NCBI RefSeq assembly: GCF_932294415.1
Contig: NC_065542.1
Coordinates: 42,621,942-42,685,941 of the forward strand
Length of the DNA: 64,000 nt
Reading direction: 5' to 3'
Source: Quercus robur
Taxonomy: Eukaryota; Streptophyta; Magnoliopsida; Fagales; Fagaceae
The notes beneath the pieces are model-generated. The model was not told the origin of the DNA. It ran no database searches and saw nothing but the letters and a program-made list of their open reading frames with translations. This document shows, piece by piece, positions 55,427-64,000 of this stretch (position 1 is the first letter of the stretch; every line of letters begins with the position of its first letter). A program made the position numbers and the translations under genes.

Positions 55427-56793
55427 TTAATTCTGTATCAACTCTATGCTAACTTATCTTTCCCTTGATAGACACATTAGCCTTCTTTCAACTTCCTTCT
55501 TCATGTGTCCGTTGTTGTTTAGTTTTTGGGTACTTAAGCATGTTACACTGGGGATCAAGGTTGATGTCTCTAGGTCAAAGAATACCTCCCATTCTATGTA
55601 GTGGCAAATTTTTGTTCTTTTACTTATGATGGTTTCCCATTCTTCATTAGGTCTTCTTTTCAAAATGTATTTGGATATGGGCCAAGTCAGGTTATTTAAA
55701 GGGTTATCTGGGTTCACAAGATCTAGATGGGGTGATTTTTATTTTTTATTTTTATTTTTTTTTTAAGGATAGAGATGGGTGTAGGGGTGTGCAAAAAACC
55801 CGCCAACCCACCAAACTTGACCCGACCCAACCCAACCCACCGGGTTGGGTTGGTTTTTAGGACTTGGTGGGTTGGGTTGCAAATTTTTTTTTTTTTTTAT
55901 AGCAAGTCAGGTTGGGTTTGGGTCATAAAATTACAAACCTACCAAACCCGACCTGACCCACCCATATTTTAATATATATTTAAATATATTATATATTTAA
56001 TAAAAAAAATTTAAAAACCAATTGTCCAGCACTTCCTCGGTTCCTACTATCATATATAATATAAAATCCTATTAGTTCTTTTAATATATATTTAAATATA
56101 TTATATAATTAATAAAAAAATTTAAAAACTAGTTATCCAGCACTTCCTTGGTTTCCTCCTATCATATATAAAATCCTATTAGTTCACAATCACACAAACC
56201 TAATGTGCCACCTCCCTCTCCCCCTCCCCTCTCAGTTTCTTACACTTCACTCCCTTTTGAACTCTAACACTCTCTCCCTCTACTGAGCCACTGCCATCTA
56301 TCAGCTATCATCATCGCCTCAGCGATGGTTCTATCTTTCCGGTGGTAGCTCTCTCTTCCGGTGTTAGGTAAAGTTTCTTAATGTTTTATCTCTCTCACTC
56401 ACTCTATATGTTTATCTCTCTTGCCATGGTGGATCAATGTTTAGTTTTGCTTTGTTGATTTCTTAGTTTTCTTTTAGCTGATTTTTAAATGTTTTTGCTT
56501 TATCTCAACCTACAGGTGTATTTCTTACTCTACAATATTTTCTCTTGCCAACTTACTGTGTCCCTTTCTCTCTATCTTGCTTTGTAGGTTTGTCTCTATC
56601 TGACCCTCTCCCTATTGTTTTTACTATTGTTGTTTAGTCATTAGTGTTGTTTGCATTTAAGGAGTTACATTGATACTAATCTTTGGGTTTTTTTTTAAAA
56701 AAATATATATTTATATTTATAGATGGCATATGAAACTTAATGCGGCACAAATGAGGTTCTTGTGCACCCACTCCCACAAATGAGGCTCCTCAA

Positions 56794-57018
56794 ATGACGG
56801 CAACAAATACTTGTGTTGCTACCTCAGATCTCCGTATAAAAAAACCTAACCAAACATCATATGTATGGGGTCACTTCATCTTATTAGAAGGTGAGAGAGC
56901 TGAATGTAAGTATTGTGGCAAAACCTATGCTGCTGGGTCAAAAACTTATGGCACTACTAACTTAAGAACTCATTTGGAAGTTCAATGTAAAAAATATCCT
57001 ATGAGGGTCTTGAGTTAG
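56794..57018 (+). pseudogene. BED-type zinc finger of hAT transposase
   Basis: The 74-residue frame has W25-x2-F28 and C38-X2-C41 ... H60-X4-C65, in the contexts SYVWGHF, CKYCGKTYAAGSK, GTTNLRTHLEVQC. This is the plant BED finger that binds hAT element ends. It stops at 57016, where a full transposase would continue for several hundred residues. It may be followed by an intron (GTAATTTTTC directly after the Ser codon/stop), so the short frame could also be a first exon whose partners were deleted. Confidence 0.85.
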
Positions 57019-57249
57019 GTAATTTTTCAACAAAGTAATTTTTTATGATTGTAATTTTTTAATTGTTATATAAGCCTTTTGGTTTTGAAATTCCACTGTA
57101 TAATTTATTGTCTTTTTTTTTTTGGATTTGTCTCAGAGTTTGCATCTCAAAGCACCATAATAGTGGAAGAGGAAGATTAGTTGGAAATTGGAATGCTAGA
57201 TAGCTTGGATATTTTGGTTCTTAGTGGGACTAGTATAGAACTCTTTTGA

Positions 57250-57605
57250 AATCCACTCATAGAACTAGTTTTGTATATTTTGTTTATAAACTTAGTTTGA
57301 TATATTTTGTTTGTAACTAAGTTAGGAACTTAGGATACTAGTTTTGTATATTTTGTTTACCGACTCAGTTACATATATTTTGTTTATAACTGAGTCAAGA
57401 ACTTAGTACACTAGTTCAATAGTTCATATATATTTTGTTTATAATTGAGTTAGGAACTCATATATATTTTGTTTATAAGTGAATTAGGATACTAGTTCAT
57501 TTATATTTTGTTTATCAACTCAGTTGGATACTTAGACATATTTTGTTTACAACTGAGTTGGAATATTAGTTTATATATTAATATGTATTTTGTTTATCAA
57601 CTCAC
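57250..57605. repeat. Degenerate tandem repeat in the hAT
   Basis: TATATTTTGTTTATAACTGAGT-like units recur at irregular spacing of about 40-65 bp (at least seven TATTTTGTTTA words), joined by GGAACTTAGGATACTAG-like linkers. It is non-coding. Confidence 0.75.
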
Positions 57606-57960
57606 GTGGCAGGTGTGATATATTTTTTTCTTCTCAATTTAATAATAATAGTAATAAAAAAAATTGTCCAACCCATGGGTTCAACCCGACCCAACCCACC
57701 ATGGGTTGAATTTTTTTTAACCCACCATGGTGGGTTGGGTCTAAAAATCCCCTCAACCCGACCCAGCCCGACCTATACACACCTTAGATGGGTGGGTGCT
57801 CAAAATTTGTAAGTGGGTTATTTAAAATTTTTGAACTCTCTGAGATAGTTAGTTCATTTAATGGGTGGGTTGGTGGGGACAAGTTTGGAGTTGGGCTATT
57901 TGTGTTAAACCCAACTTCTTTAGGATGTTTAGGACAAAAGACCATCCCATTATTTCCTTT

Positions 57961-58459
57961 TTATTTCTTCATTGAGCTCGCATACACTTGACCTATAATT
58001 GTATTATCTTGTAATGGTATGCCTAAGACAAAGACACCCTATGTTAATGTTGAAATTAAGTAAAAATGATTCATGCAAAAATGTGTACCATAAAATTCTC
58101 CACCAAAAATTGATATAAATGTATAGTTTAGAAATGCAATCAACAAAATTAAAGTGTTTGGAATCAAAATGAAAATTAGCCATAACTTAAAAGATACAAG
58201 TCTAGTAACTAGTTACTCAAAGATACAAGTCTAGTTAACTAGTTACTCTTAAACTTTCATGGAGTGTCGATTAAAATTGTAAAAAGTACATGACAATCCT
58301 CCTCCATTTAAAATCAAAATTCATATTAACCACAAAAATATAAGCCACTTTTCTATCAACCTTAATCTTAGTACACAGACATTTTGGTTAAAACATAACA
58401 TGTTAGAGCTCCTTCCTTAAAAGCAAAAACTCATATATTAATGTCCATCCACTTCCAAT
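57961..58459. other. Intergenic between the LINE remnants
   Basis: AT-rich. A short direct repeat AAGATACAAGTCTAGT(T)AACTAGTTACTC occurs at about 58190-58250. No gene. Confidence 0.5.
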
Positions 58460-59815
58460 CCTTTTTCAAATCACCCTTATCTTTTTGACTTTATACATGC
58501 ACTTTTATCTCGATTAACTTCACAAAGGAAGATAAACTTGGTTTACATGCCCTTATTAAGGCTCTAAGGGCCTTAACTATTGAAGCTTTACAAACACCTT
58601 GATAGTTCCATCCTTGGATTCTCATGGCAATTGATGGGGTTTAAAGTCGCTTAGTAAGGCTTGCCGCCTAGGCCATTTGGACATCTTGGGATTAGAGGAT
58701 TAAGGTTATTGTTTTTGAGTTAAAGAATACTTGCCCCTCTAGATAGTGGAAGATTTTTGTTTTTTTGTTTTTTTTTATATTATTCATGTAAGGACTGAAT
58801 TTGGATTGGACCTAGTATAGGATTGGGTTTTAGCCCAACAAGCCCAAACAATGAATTTGTAGAACGTGAGTGAAAGAACTAGTCCTACTCCAAAAGAGAG
58901 ATAATAAAAGTTGCTGAATTAAGATCATTAAACACAAGTAAAATGAGAAAATCTGTCTTCGGCACGACTTGAGGAGCTTATGTTATAATGTCTTGTTGAT
59001 GAACAAAGCTACAAAAGTTCATAGTATTATTACAAAGATTTCTTGATTTTTTCTCCTCCTACTCCTTTAGGCCACCGTCCCATGCTATATATTACAATCT
59101 TGGTATCATCCCCACCATACACGTGTAGGTTAGATTCTAGGAACTCCTTCTTCTCCCATCCAACACCTCCCAGAACCATCAACTAGTAGCTGTAAGGCTA
59201 CTTGACCATTGTTTAGGTATCACTTCCACATTAATGCGGCCAGAGAGTTAGTTGGGAGGCATTTAATGTGGAGGTAGCAGTTTTTGAAGATATTTGTTGC
59301 CTCCCCTTTGCTTATCTCTTATCCAATGTCCGACTCTTAATTGTGATGTAACCTTGAAGAGGGTCTAGGATGATAAGACATTGTTACTGATCTCGTATCT
59401 CCATTTCCGAGATGACTTTTTTCCTCGGACGTATTTTGGACTATCACATACGATCTTTATTCCTTCTTCTTATACCATTCCCATTATAACTTTATTTGAT
59501 CATCCTCAGATTTGGCCATAGGCTCAATTCATATAGTTTTAATAGTACCTTCTAGATAATTGGCCCCCACAATTCATAATGGCTTCCCATTCTTCACAAC
59601 ATATTTTTTCTAGGGTGTGTTTAGGTATGAACCAAGATGGGTTTTGAGGGTTATTTGGGCTCACAAGATTTAAATGGTGCAAGTTTTTGTCTAGGATAGA
59701 GATTAGATGGATTGGGCTCGCCTCTTGGAATATGTAGTTCAATTTGGTGGGTGGGTTGGTGGATAAATCTGGAGTCGGGCTATTAGGATGTTTAAGACAA
59801 AACACCATTATATTT
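58460..59815 (-). mobile_element. LINE remnant 2, minus strand, opened by a solo LTR
   Basis: On the minus strand an ATG at 58625 reads MRIQGWNYQGVCKASIVKAL then RALIRACKPS, the start of the apurinic-type endonuclease of plant LINEs (family: M-x-I-x-x-WNCQG). Upstream of it (minus strand, 59812-59577) is a Pro/Asn-rich stretch with EEWEAIMN, typical of the region preceding the endonuclease. The solo LTR 58787-59571 separates the two. Only the first part of the endonuclease is left. Confidence 0.6.
58787..59571 (+). mobile_element. Solo LTR, 785 bp
   Basis: Starts TGTAAGGACTG and ends GGCCCCCACA, flanked by the perfect 5-bp duplication ATTCA (58782-58786, 59572-59576). It shares CAATGAATTTGTAGA, TCTTCGGCACGACTTGAGGAG and CCACATTAATGCGG (59226-59239) with the LTRs at 37174 and 11113. 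Confidence 0.92.
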
Positions 59816-60390
59816 TTTATTGTTTACCACAATTGTATCGACAAAGGTACCTTATATAACCATCAATATTGTTGGCATACTGAGCAAAAGATGAGCTGGG
59901 CGATTGCGGTGGCGTTTAACATGGAAGATATGCCCACGTCTAAAGTCTTGCATTATAATTCTAATCCCTCCAATAATGTTGTCTATAGCCGCTGGAGCTT
60001 CTCAAACACAACGTCGCGTACCCCCACAACCCAGGCGAAATAAACCAAATGGAATACATAGTTTCTTGCCTAGAGCTGTCTCCACCTGCCCCATTTAGTC
60101 TCGAATGATAACCCCGACGCCCACTGAATGGGAATTAGCAAAAGTAGCCCCATCAGTATTAATCTTGTACCAAGAATTTGTCGGGGGTGTCTACTGAACT
60201 GTGTCTTCTAACTTCTATTTCAGTCCGAGCTAGCTTGAAATTCGCAGCGGTAGATTGTCTGCGTTCCTGTTAAACCACATACACCATGCCACGCCACCGT
60301 GACTACCAACCCCGGCAACTCATCACCCATGTCATGTGTTGCCTTGCAATTTATATTAACAGAACGAGCTGGAGCTCCTCCCTTAAAAGT
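59816..60390 (-). pseudogene. LINE RNase H domain fragment, minus strand
   Basis: The minus-strand reading gives AWCMWFNRNADNLPLR, later WYKINTDGATFANSHSVGVG (about 60173-60115) with the catalytic-type DGA motif, then VIIRD and a stop, GQVETALGKKL, and near the end RNRPAHLL. This is the RNase H part at the C-terminus of plant LINE ORF2. A missing G after AHLL breaks the frame where AQYA would follow. The fragment is inactive. Confidence 0.75.
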
Positions 60391-62004
60391 TAATGTACTC
60401 AAATTTTGTCTCAGCCGGTTTTGTCGCCCCCATTTTCAAATCAATTCTTCAAGACTTCAACCTATATAAATATCATCAATTCTGCATCTATTATTTTGCT
60501 TTCTTCAAATTTACCCAATTCTGCTCTGCTCCCAAAGAGCCGAGCAAATGTTTAATCTCTCAAAACAATGGCTTCTCTAGCATAAAAGAAAAAATGATGG
60601 GTCTATCTGGGCCACACGATCTCATCCTCGCCTTCCCATCATTTCCACCACCACAGGTCACAACTTTTCTTTATTTGAATTTCGATTCTTTTTGTGTTTA
60701 TTATTTTAGTTGGAACTTGGAACTTAGAATTTTCGATGGAAATTGTTTTGATTTTCTATAGATTTAAGAAAACTCGGCCTCAGGAGCTGAAATCTCTAGC
60801 TCAAGTCATGTAGGTAGGTGTACTAGAGAACGTTGGATTTGCATTTATGTGATGCTTGTAAATTGTACTAATAAGTAATACCCAATTATGGTGCGCTTAA
60901 ACATATATTGTTTTGTTATTATTCCATTTTGGGATGTTCTAAATGAATTGTTAACATTGGACATTATTTTAATAACTTTCCTAACTTAGCATTTTCTTTA
61001 TTTGAGAAGTAAATACCCCTTTTCTTTTCTTTTTTTGTTTCGTTTATTTGAGTTCAAATTATGGAGTTTAATGTTGTGAACTGGTAACATTCTATTGCAA
61101 GTCACCTTTGGAAAGTTAAGATTCTTAATCTGGACAAAAAATTTGAGATGGATGGAGTGTATGATTTTTTTTTTTTTTTTTTTGATAATTCAATAGTTGG
61201 GGAGAGGGATTTGAAGTTTGAACCATTTATGTTGGAAACACCAGGAGGTGCTAGTTGAGTTAGAAGGTTTTTGACAGGAGTGTATGAATTTTGAATATCT
61301 ATTATTGCTGAAGTTTTTGATTGTTGAGTTTTTGTAATTGCTTGAGACCCTTTGTATTCATCATCATGAACATGAAGTATTTGTCTGTTTTAATAAAGCT
61401 TCATTACTTATCAAAAAAAAAAAACTTTGGGAACTTTCACTTTTTTGTAAACTGATCTAACTCATAGGGGATTTTTTTTTCCTTTGCTTGGAATTCCCAA
61501 ATTTTTAATTGATTTTCTTCTTGATAAGGTAATAATTTATTAATAAAAACAAATGGGTACAACCCAAGTGCAAGGAAAGTATACTCTAGGCATGAACCTG
61601 TAAAGATGTAAAGAGCTAACAAGAACTAATGTTTACAGAAAGAATTAATTTAAAATAATCAAGAAAAGAAGTGGAAGAAGGAAATTTCAACCAATTCTCT
61701 TGTAGTTTAGAATTTATAGTTATATCACTTGTATAGGTTTTTATGCTCTTTGTTTTGGTGGTGGATGTGGTTTGGAGGGGTGGAGTGTTGGATTACAGTG
61801 CATGAGTGATTTTATTTTGTATCAATTGTTTGTAAAAAAGCACACACGTTATGCAATTATCTCAATGACATATGGCACTGGCAGTGCTTTTGGATGGCTT
61901 GATTTTATAGATAATAGGCTTTAGCAGCCTAGTTTTGTTGAAGTTTCATGACTTTATGTTCATATGATGCACCTCTGATACAGTGGCATTTCCAATAGTT
62001 TCAG
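60391..62004. other. Possible 5' region of the WD40 relic
   Basis: Contains a short frame near 60594 (MMGLSGPHDLILAFPSFPPPQ) ending at an AG/GTCACA boundary at 60657, which could be a 5' exon, though it matches nothing I know. A T run lies at 61167-61182. An A run near 61412-61421, following TTCATTACTTATC, may mark a retroposed tail. No clear gene. Confidence 0.35.
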
Positions 62005-62627
62005 TGGTAGAAATGTTTTCCATTTGATAGCACTGAGGGATATATCTCTCCTAGAACAAAGCACATGCCAAAATGGTGGTGGGGAGAAGCTTCTAAACCT
62101 GGGCCCAAAACTGAAGCAACCAGAGATGCAAGACGTTGTCTTCTTTACTGGTACACTACCAATTTTACTCTCTATCTCTTTTTTTTTAATTATTTCTTAT
62201 GAGATGGAAGACGCACTATTTGTGAATGAGCATTATGCCATTTGCCACCATTATTTCTGAAGCTCTTTTTTGATATTTTTTGAGGGTTGAGGCAGAGACA
62301 TCGCACCATTTATCTGCTAAGTACTACCCTATGGTGCCTCCTCCAAGGTCAACTATTGCAGCAGCATTCAGTCCTGATGGAAGAACACTTGCTTCTACCC
62401 AGTAAGTTGTCACTAGTTGTTTCCTGATTCCATTTCAGGCCTCTCTCTGTTATTGAACTTCCCTCTGTTTTGATTCCTGCAGTGTTGACCATACAGTAAA
62501 GATAATTGATTGTCAAACTGGTCGTTGCTTGAGGGTTTTTTTAATTGGTCATAGGAGGATTCCTTGGGTGGTAAGGCAGTCAACTTGCTTCATACAAAGT
62601 ATCCTTTATTTATATATATGTTACTGA
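62005..62627 (+). pseudogene. WD40-repeat protein fragment, plant AMBRA1-like type
   Basis: Three exon-like pieces with splice signals: 62005-62150, 62285-62401 and from 62483. They read RNVFHLIALRDIS; then, two bases out of frame, SPRTKHMPKWWWGEASKP ... DARRCLLYW; then VEAETSHHLSAKYYPMVPPP followed by RSTIAAAFSPDGRTLAST; then HVDHTVKIIDCQTGRCLRV, LIGHRRIPWVVR. The last two are the first WD40 repeat of plant AMBRA1-like (DCAF/autophagy-linked) proteins, as I recall them. The extra CT in exon 1 shifts the frame, and after WVVR the sequence degenerates and reaches a stop near 62627. Downstream WD repeats are absent. It is a truncated pseudogene or the broken end of a rearranged gene. Confidence 0.7.
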
Positions 62628-64000
62628 ATCTTTTCTCATCCTGAAAATAGTTTTCTTAATATTTAATTTGTGCATTATTGTTGATGAAACTCTGTCTCTC
62701 ACTGAGGAAGTTGATATCTTATTGAAGAAGTTTATTGAAAATGCAGCACAACTGGATGGGGCTTTATTGAGGTTATTTGGCATTGGATAAAGGGATTTGT
62801 TATCCAGGTTATTTGATTTATTCTGTGAAACATTATGACATAAGTCTTTTTCTCCTGGAATTTGTGTTTCTGTCTTGTTAAAAGGTGGCTGATGGTTGAA
62901 AGTCAAGTCACCTTATGGCTAATGTGCTTAACCAGTGTACTTACGAGGAGGCCTTAAATTTAAGGTCTATTTATGAGTAGGCCCTAAGTTTGAGGTCTAA
63001 TAACAAGGAGGCCTTAAGTTTGAGGTCATGTATATAAGCTACCCAATTTTAATTTACGGCGGGGGAGCTGTTAGGGGTGAATTTATGTGTGCTTATATGT
63101 ACCTAATGAAGGTTCTGGCAAAAGACAGTTCAATAATTGCTTAGGATTGAATATATATGTATTCCAAAATTAAAACTTTCGTTAATTAATATTAGGTAGT
63201 GAAGTAAGAGGGAGACCCTAAGTAACATGTGATAGATTAAAAGAGTGTTATTGCACATGTTCACTAGTTGGAAGGTAAAAGCCTCTCCCCACAAATGGTC
63301 AAATTGACATGATTTCATGCTAGCATTGTTGGATTTAATATTTCAATCTAAAAAACATGAATATATATGTCCACTCCTTTCGTTTGAGATATTGTTGGGC
63401 TTAAGAGTTTGAGTAAATGTGAGTTGGTACAAGTAGATAACCTGGTGAAGCACAAAATTCTCAAGAAAATTGCAGGAAACATATAGAGCTGCACGAGAAT
63501 AAAGAAACGGAAATCAGCACCTAGGTTGCTTGAAATTAGAACCTAGGGTTGCTACTTGCTTGGAATTAGTACCAAGAAGGAAAATCTAGGAATTTTCACT
63601 TAGGGTTGCCCAGAATTAGCACCAACTCATTGAAAAAATTCCAACAAAAATTGTATTAAACAAGGATACATACCAATAATGTTTTCTTTGGGGCCTTTAA
63701 ATAGGGCTCCCAAGTAACATCAAGGGAAATCATGTTATAATTAAAATAACAATCAAATCCCATAGAATCCTCAAAATAAAATAAAAATAAAATCTAATTA
63801 GAAACGACTCTGGTCCAATGGAATCTAATTTGGTGTCAGCACCATAATCTCCTAGGGGAGAGGTGGGGACACAATGGAATTTTAGCCTAATTGTTGGGTG
63901 TTAAGTTGAGTATAGCCTAGACATATTTGGGTTTGTCTTTGTGGTCAACTTTTGAGGTTTGAGTGGTTTGGAAATGTAGCAGTGAAAATATGACATGAAG
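62628..64000. other. Repeat-like DNA to the window end
   Basis: No gene recognised. Runs of GGTTGC...TTAGAACCTAGG/TTAGCACC-like words at 63515-63625 form a loose repeat. The remainder is AT-rich. Confidence 0.45.
62944..63033. repeat. Three-copy 30-bp tandem repeat
   Basis: GAGGAGGCCTTAAATTTAAG / GAGTAGGCCCTAAGTTTGAG / AAGGAGGCCTTAAGTTTGAG start successive 30-bp units, each followed by GTCTA or GTCAT. Confidence 0.85.

Larger units (their letters stand above)
55782..57786 (+). mobile_element. hAT element with a residual BED-finger frame, 2005 bp
   Basis: Ends TAGGGGTGTGCAAAAAACCC and the complement of TAAGGTGTGTATAGGTCGGG are flanked by the perfect 8-bp duplication GATGGGTG (55774-55781, 57787-57794). 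Subterminal GACCCAACCC-type words are abundant on both sides. Only the N-terminal DNA-binding part of a transposase remains (56794-57018); the catalytic and dimerisation parts are gone, so it is non-autonomous. Confidence 0.93.
52370..57960 (-). mobile_element. LINE remnant 1, minus strand, opened by two insertions
   Basis: Segments at about 52385-52630, 55430-55775 and 57790-57960 correspond in order to 58475-58780 and 59575-59812. On the minus strand the first reads ILRWICEGICNALVG with a later ALIRTWKTK...FETKA in another frame, which matches the start of LINE endonuclease domains (family: ILSWNCQG...RALIR...ETK). The others carry EEWETIISKRTK, similar to EEWEAIMN in remnant 2. Stops and frameshifts are frequent. 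It is split by the palindromic element (52635-55426) and by the hAT (55782-57786). Remnant status is an inference from short matches. Confidence 0.5.

Noticed and set aside
55454-55717. 87-codon minus frame as an independent gene
   Set aside because: It is shared with 59.6-59.8 kb and belongs to the LINE remnants.
60393-60761. 122-codon plus frame as a gene
   Set aside because: It reads through a likely AG/GT splice border at 60657 and has no recognisable domain beyond it; at most its middle is a 5' exon.

Overview
The window is nuclear DNA of a flowering plant, most likely a woody eudicot. Genes are split by GT-AG introns, intergenic DNA is AT-rich with many A/T, GA and AT tracts, and most of the space is nested transposable elements. 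Several dispersed repeats resemble ones I associate with oak and other Fagaceae, but that is from memory and not proven here.

Three gene models assemble cleanly. A casein kinase 1-like kinase (+, 25742-33971) has 14 exons and 452 residues with every junction in phase. NOP10 (+, 38888-42011) has 3 coding exons and 64 residues and is a core protein of H/ACA snoRNPs. An unrecognised gene (-, 50527-48935) has 6 exons and 137 residues, with a partial, decayed duplicate just downstream (48.4-46.2 kb). A fourth locus (+, 16859) encodes a secreted proline-rich, extensin-like protein that looks prematurely stopped. Gene relics are an EF-1alpha fragment (43.7-45.1 kb) and a frameshifted, truncated WD40 protein of the plant AMBRA1-like type (62.0-62.6 kb).

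Layout. 0-0.8 kb: an element with TTCCGGAAA-rich inverted ends around a very CpG-rich palindromic array. 3.1-15.2 kb: a dead Ty1/copia element with target duplication AAATT. It has been opened by a minus-strand LTR-like insert in gag, by a 1-kb hAT element, and by a 5-kb block. That block looks like gypsy-type LTR DNA and holds an organelle-like segment and an LTR-type repeat. 16-25 kb: the proline-rich locus, a LINE tail, a Mutator-type MITE, and a terminal-inverted-repeat element with a 42-bp minisatellite and a nested hAT. 25.7-34 kb: the kinase gene, with a Tourist-type MITE in intron 9. 34-38 kb: a decayed inverted-repeat element and a solo LTR. 38.4-42 kb: NOP10. 43-45 kb: the EF-1alpha relic split by a Mutator-type MITE that itself holds a Tourist-type MITE. 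46-50.5 kb: the unknown gene and its duplicate, the latter hit by a small MITE and a second copy of the 1-kb hAT. 52-60 kb: two minus-strand LINE remnants with related sequence. One is opened by a 2.8-kb palindromic minisatellite element and a BED-finger hAT, the other by a solo LTR. 60-64 kb: the WD40 relic and repeat-rich DNA.

The genes show no operon-like relationship. The most unusual objects are the palindromic minisatellite at 52.6-55.4 kb, the GC array at 0.16-0.58 kb, and the unknown gene with its duplicated 3' exons. All boundaries, phases and target duplications were read by eye; family names rest on recognised motifs and no searches were run.
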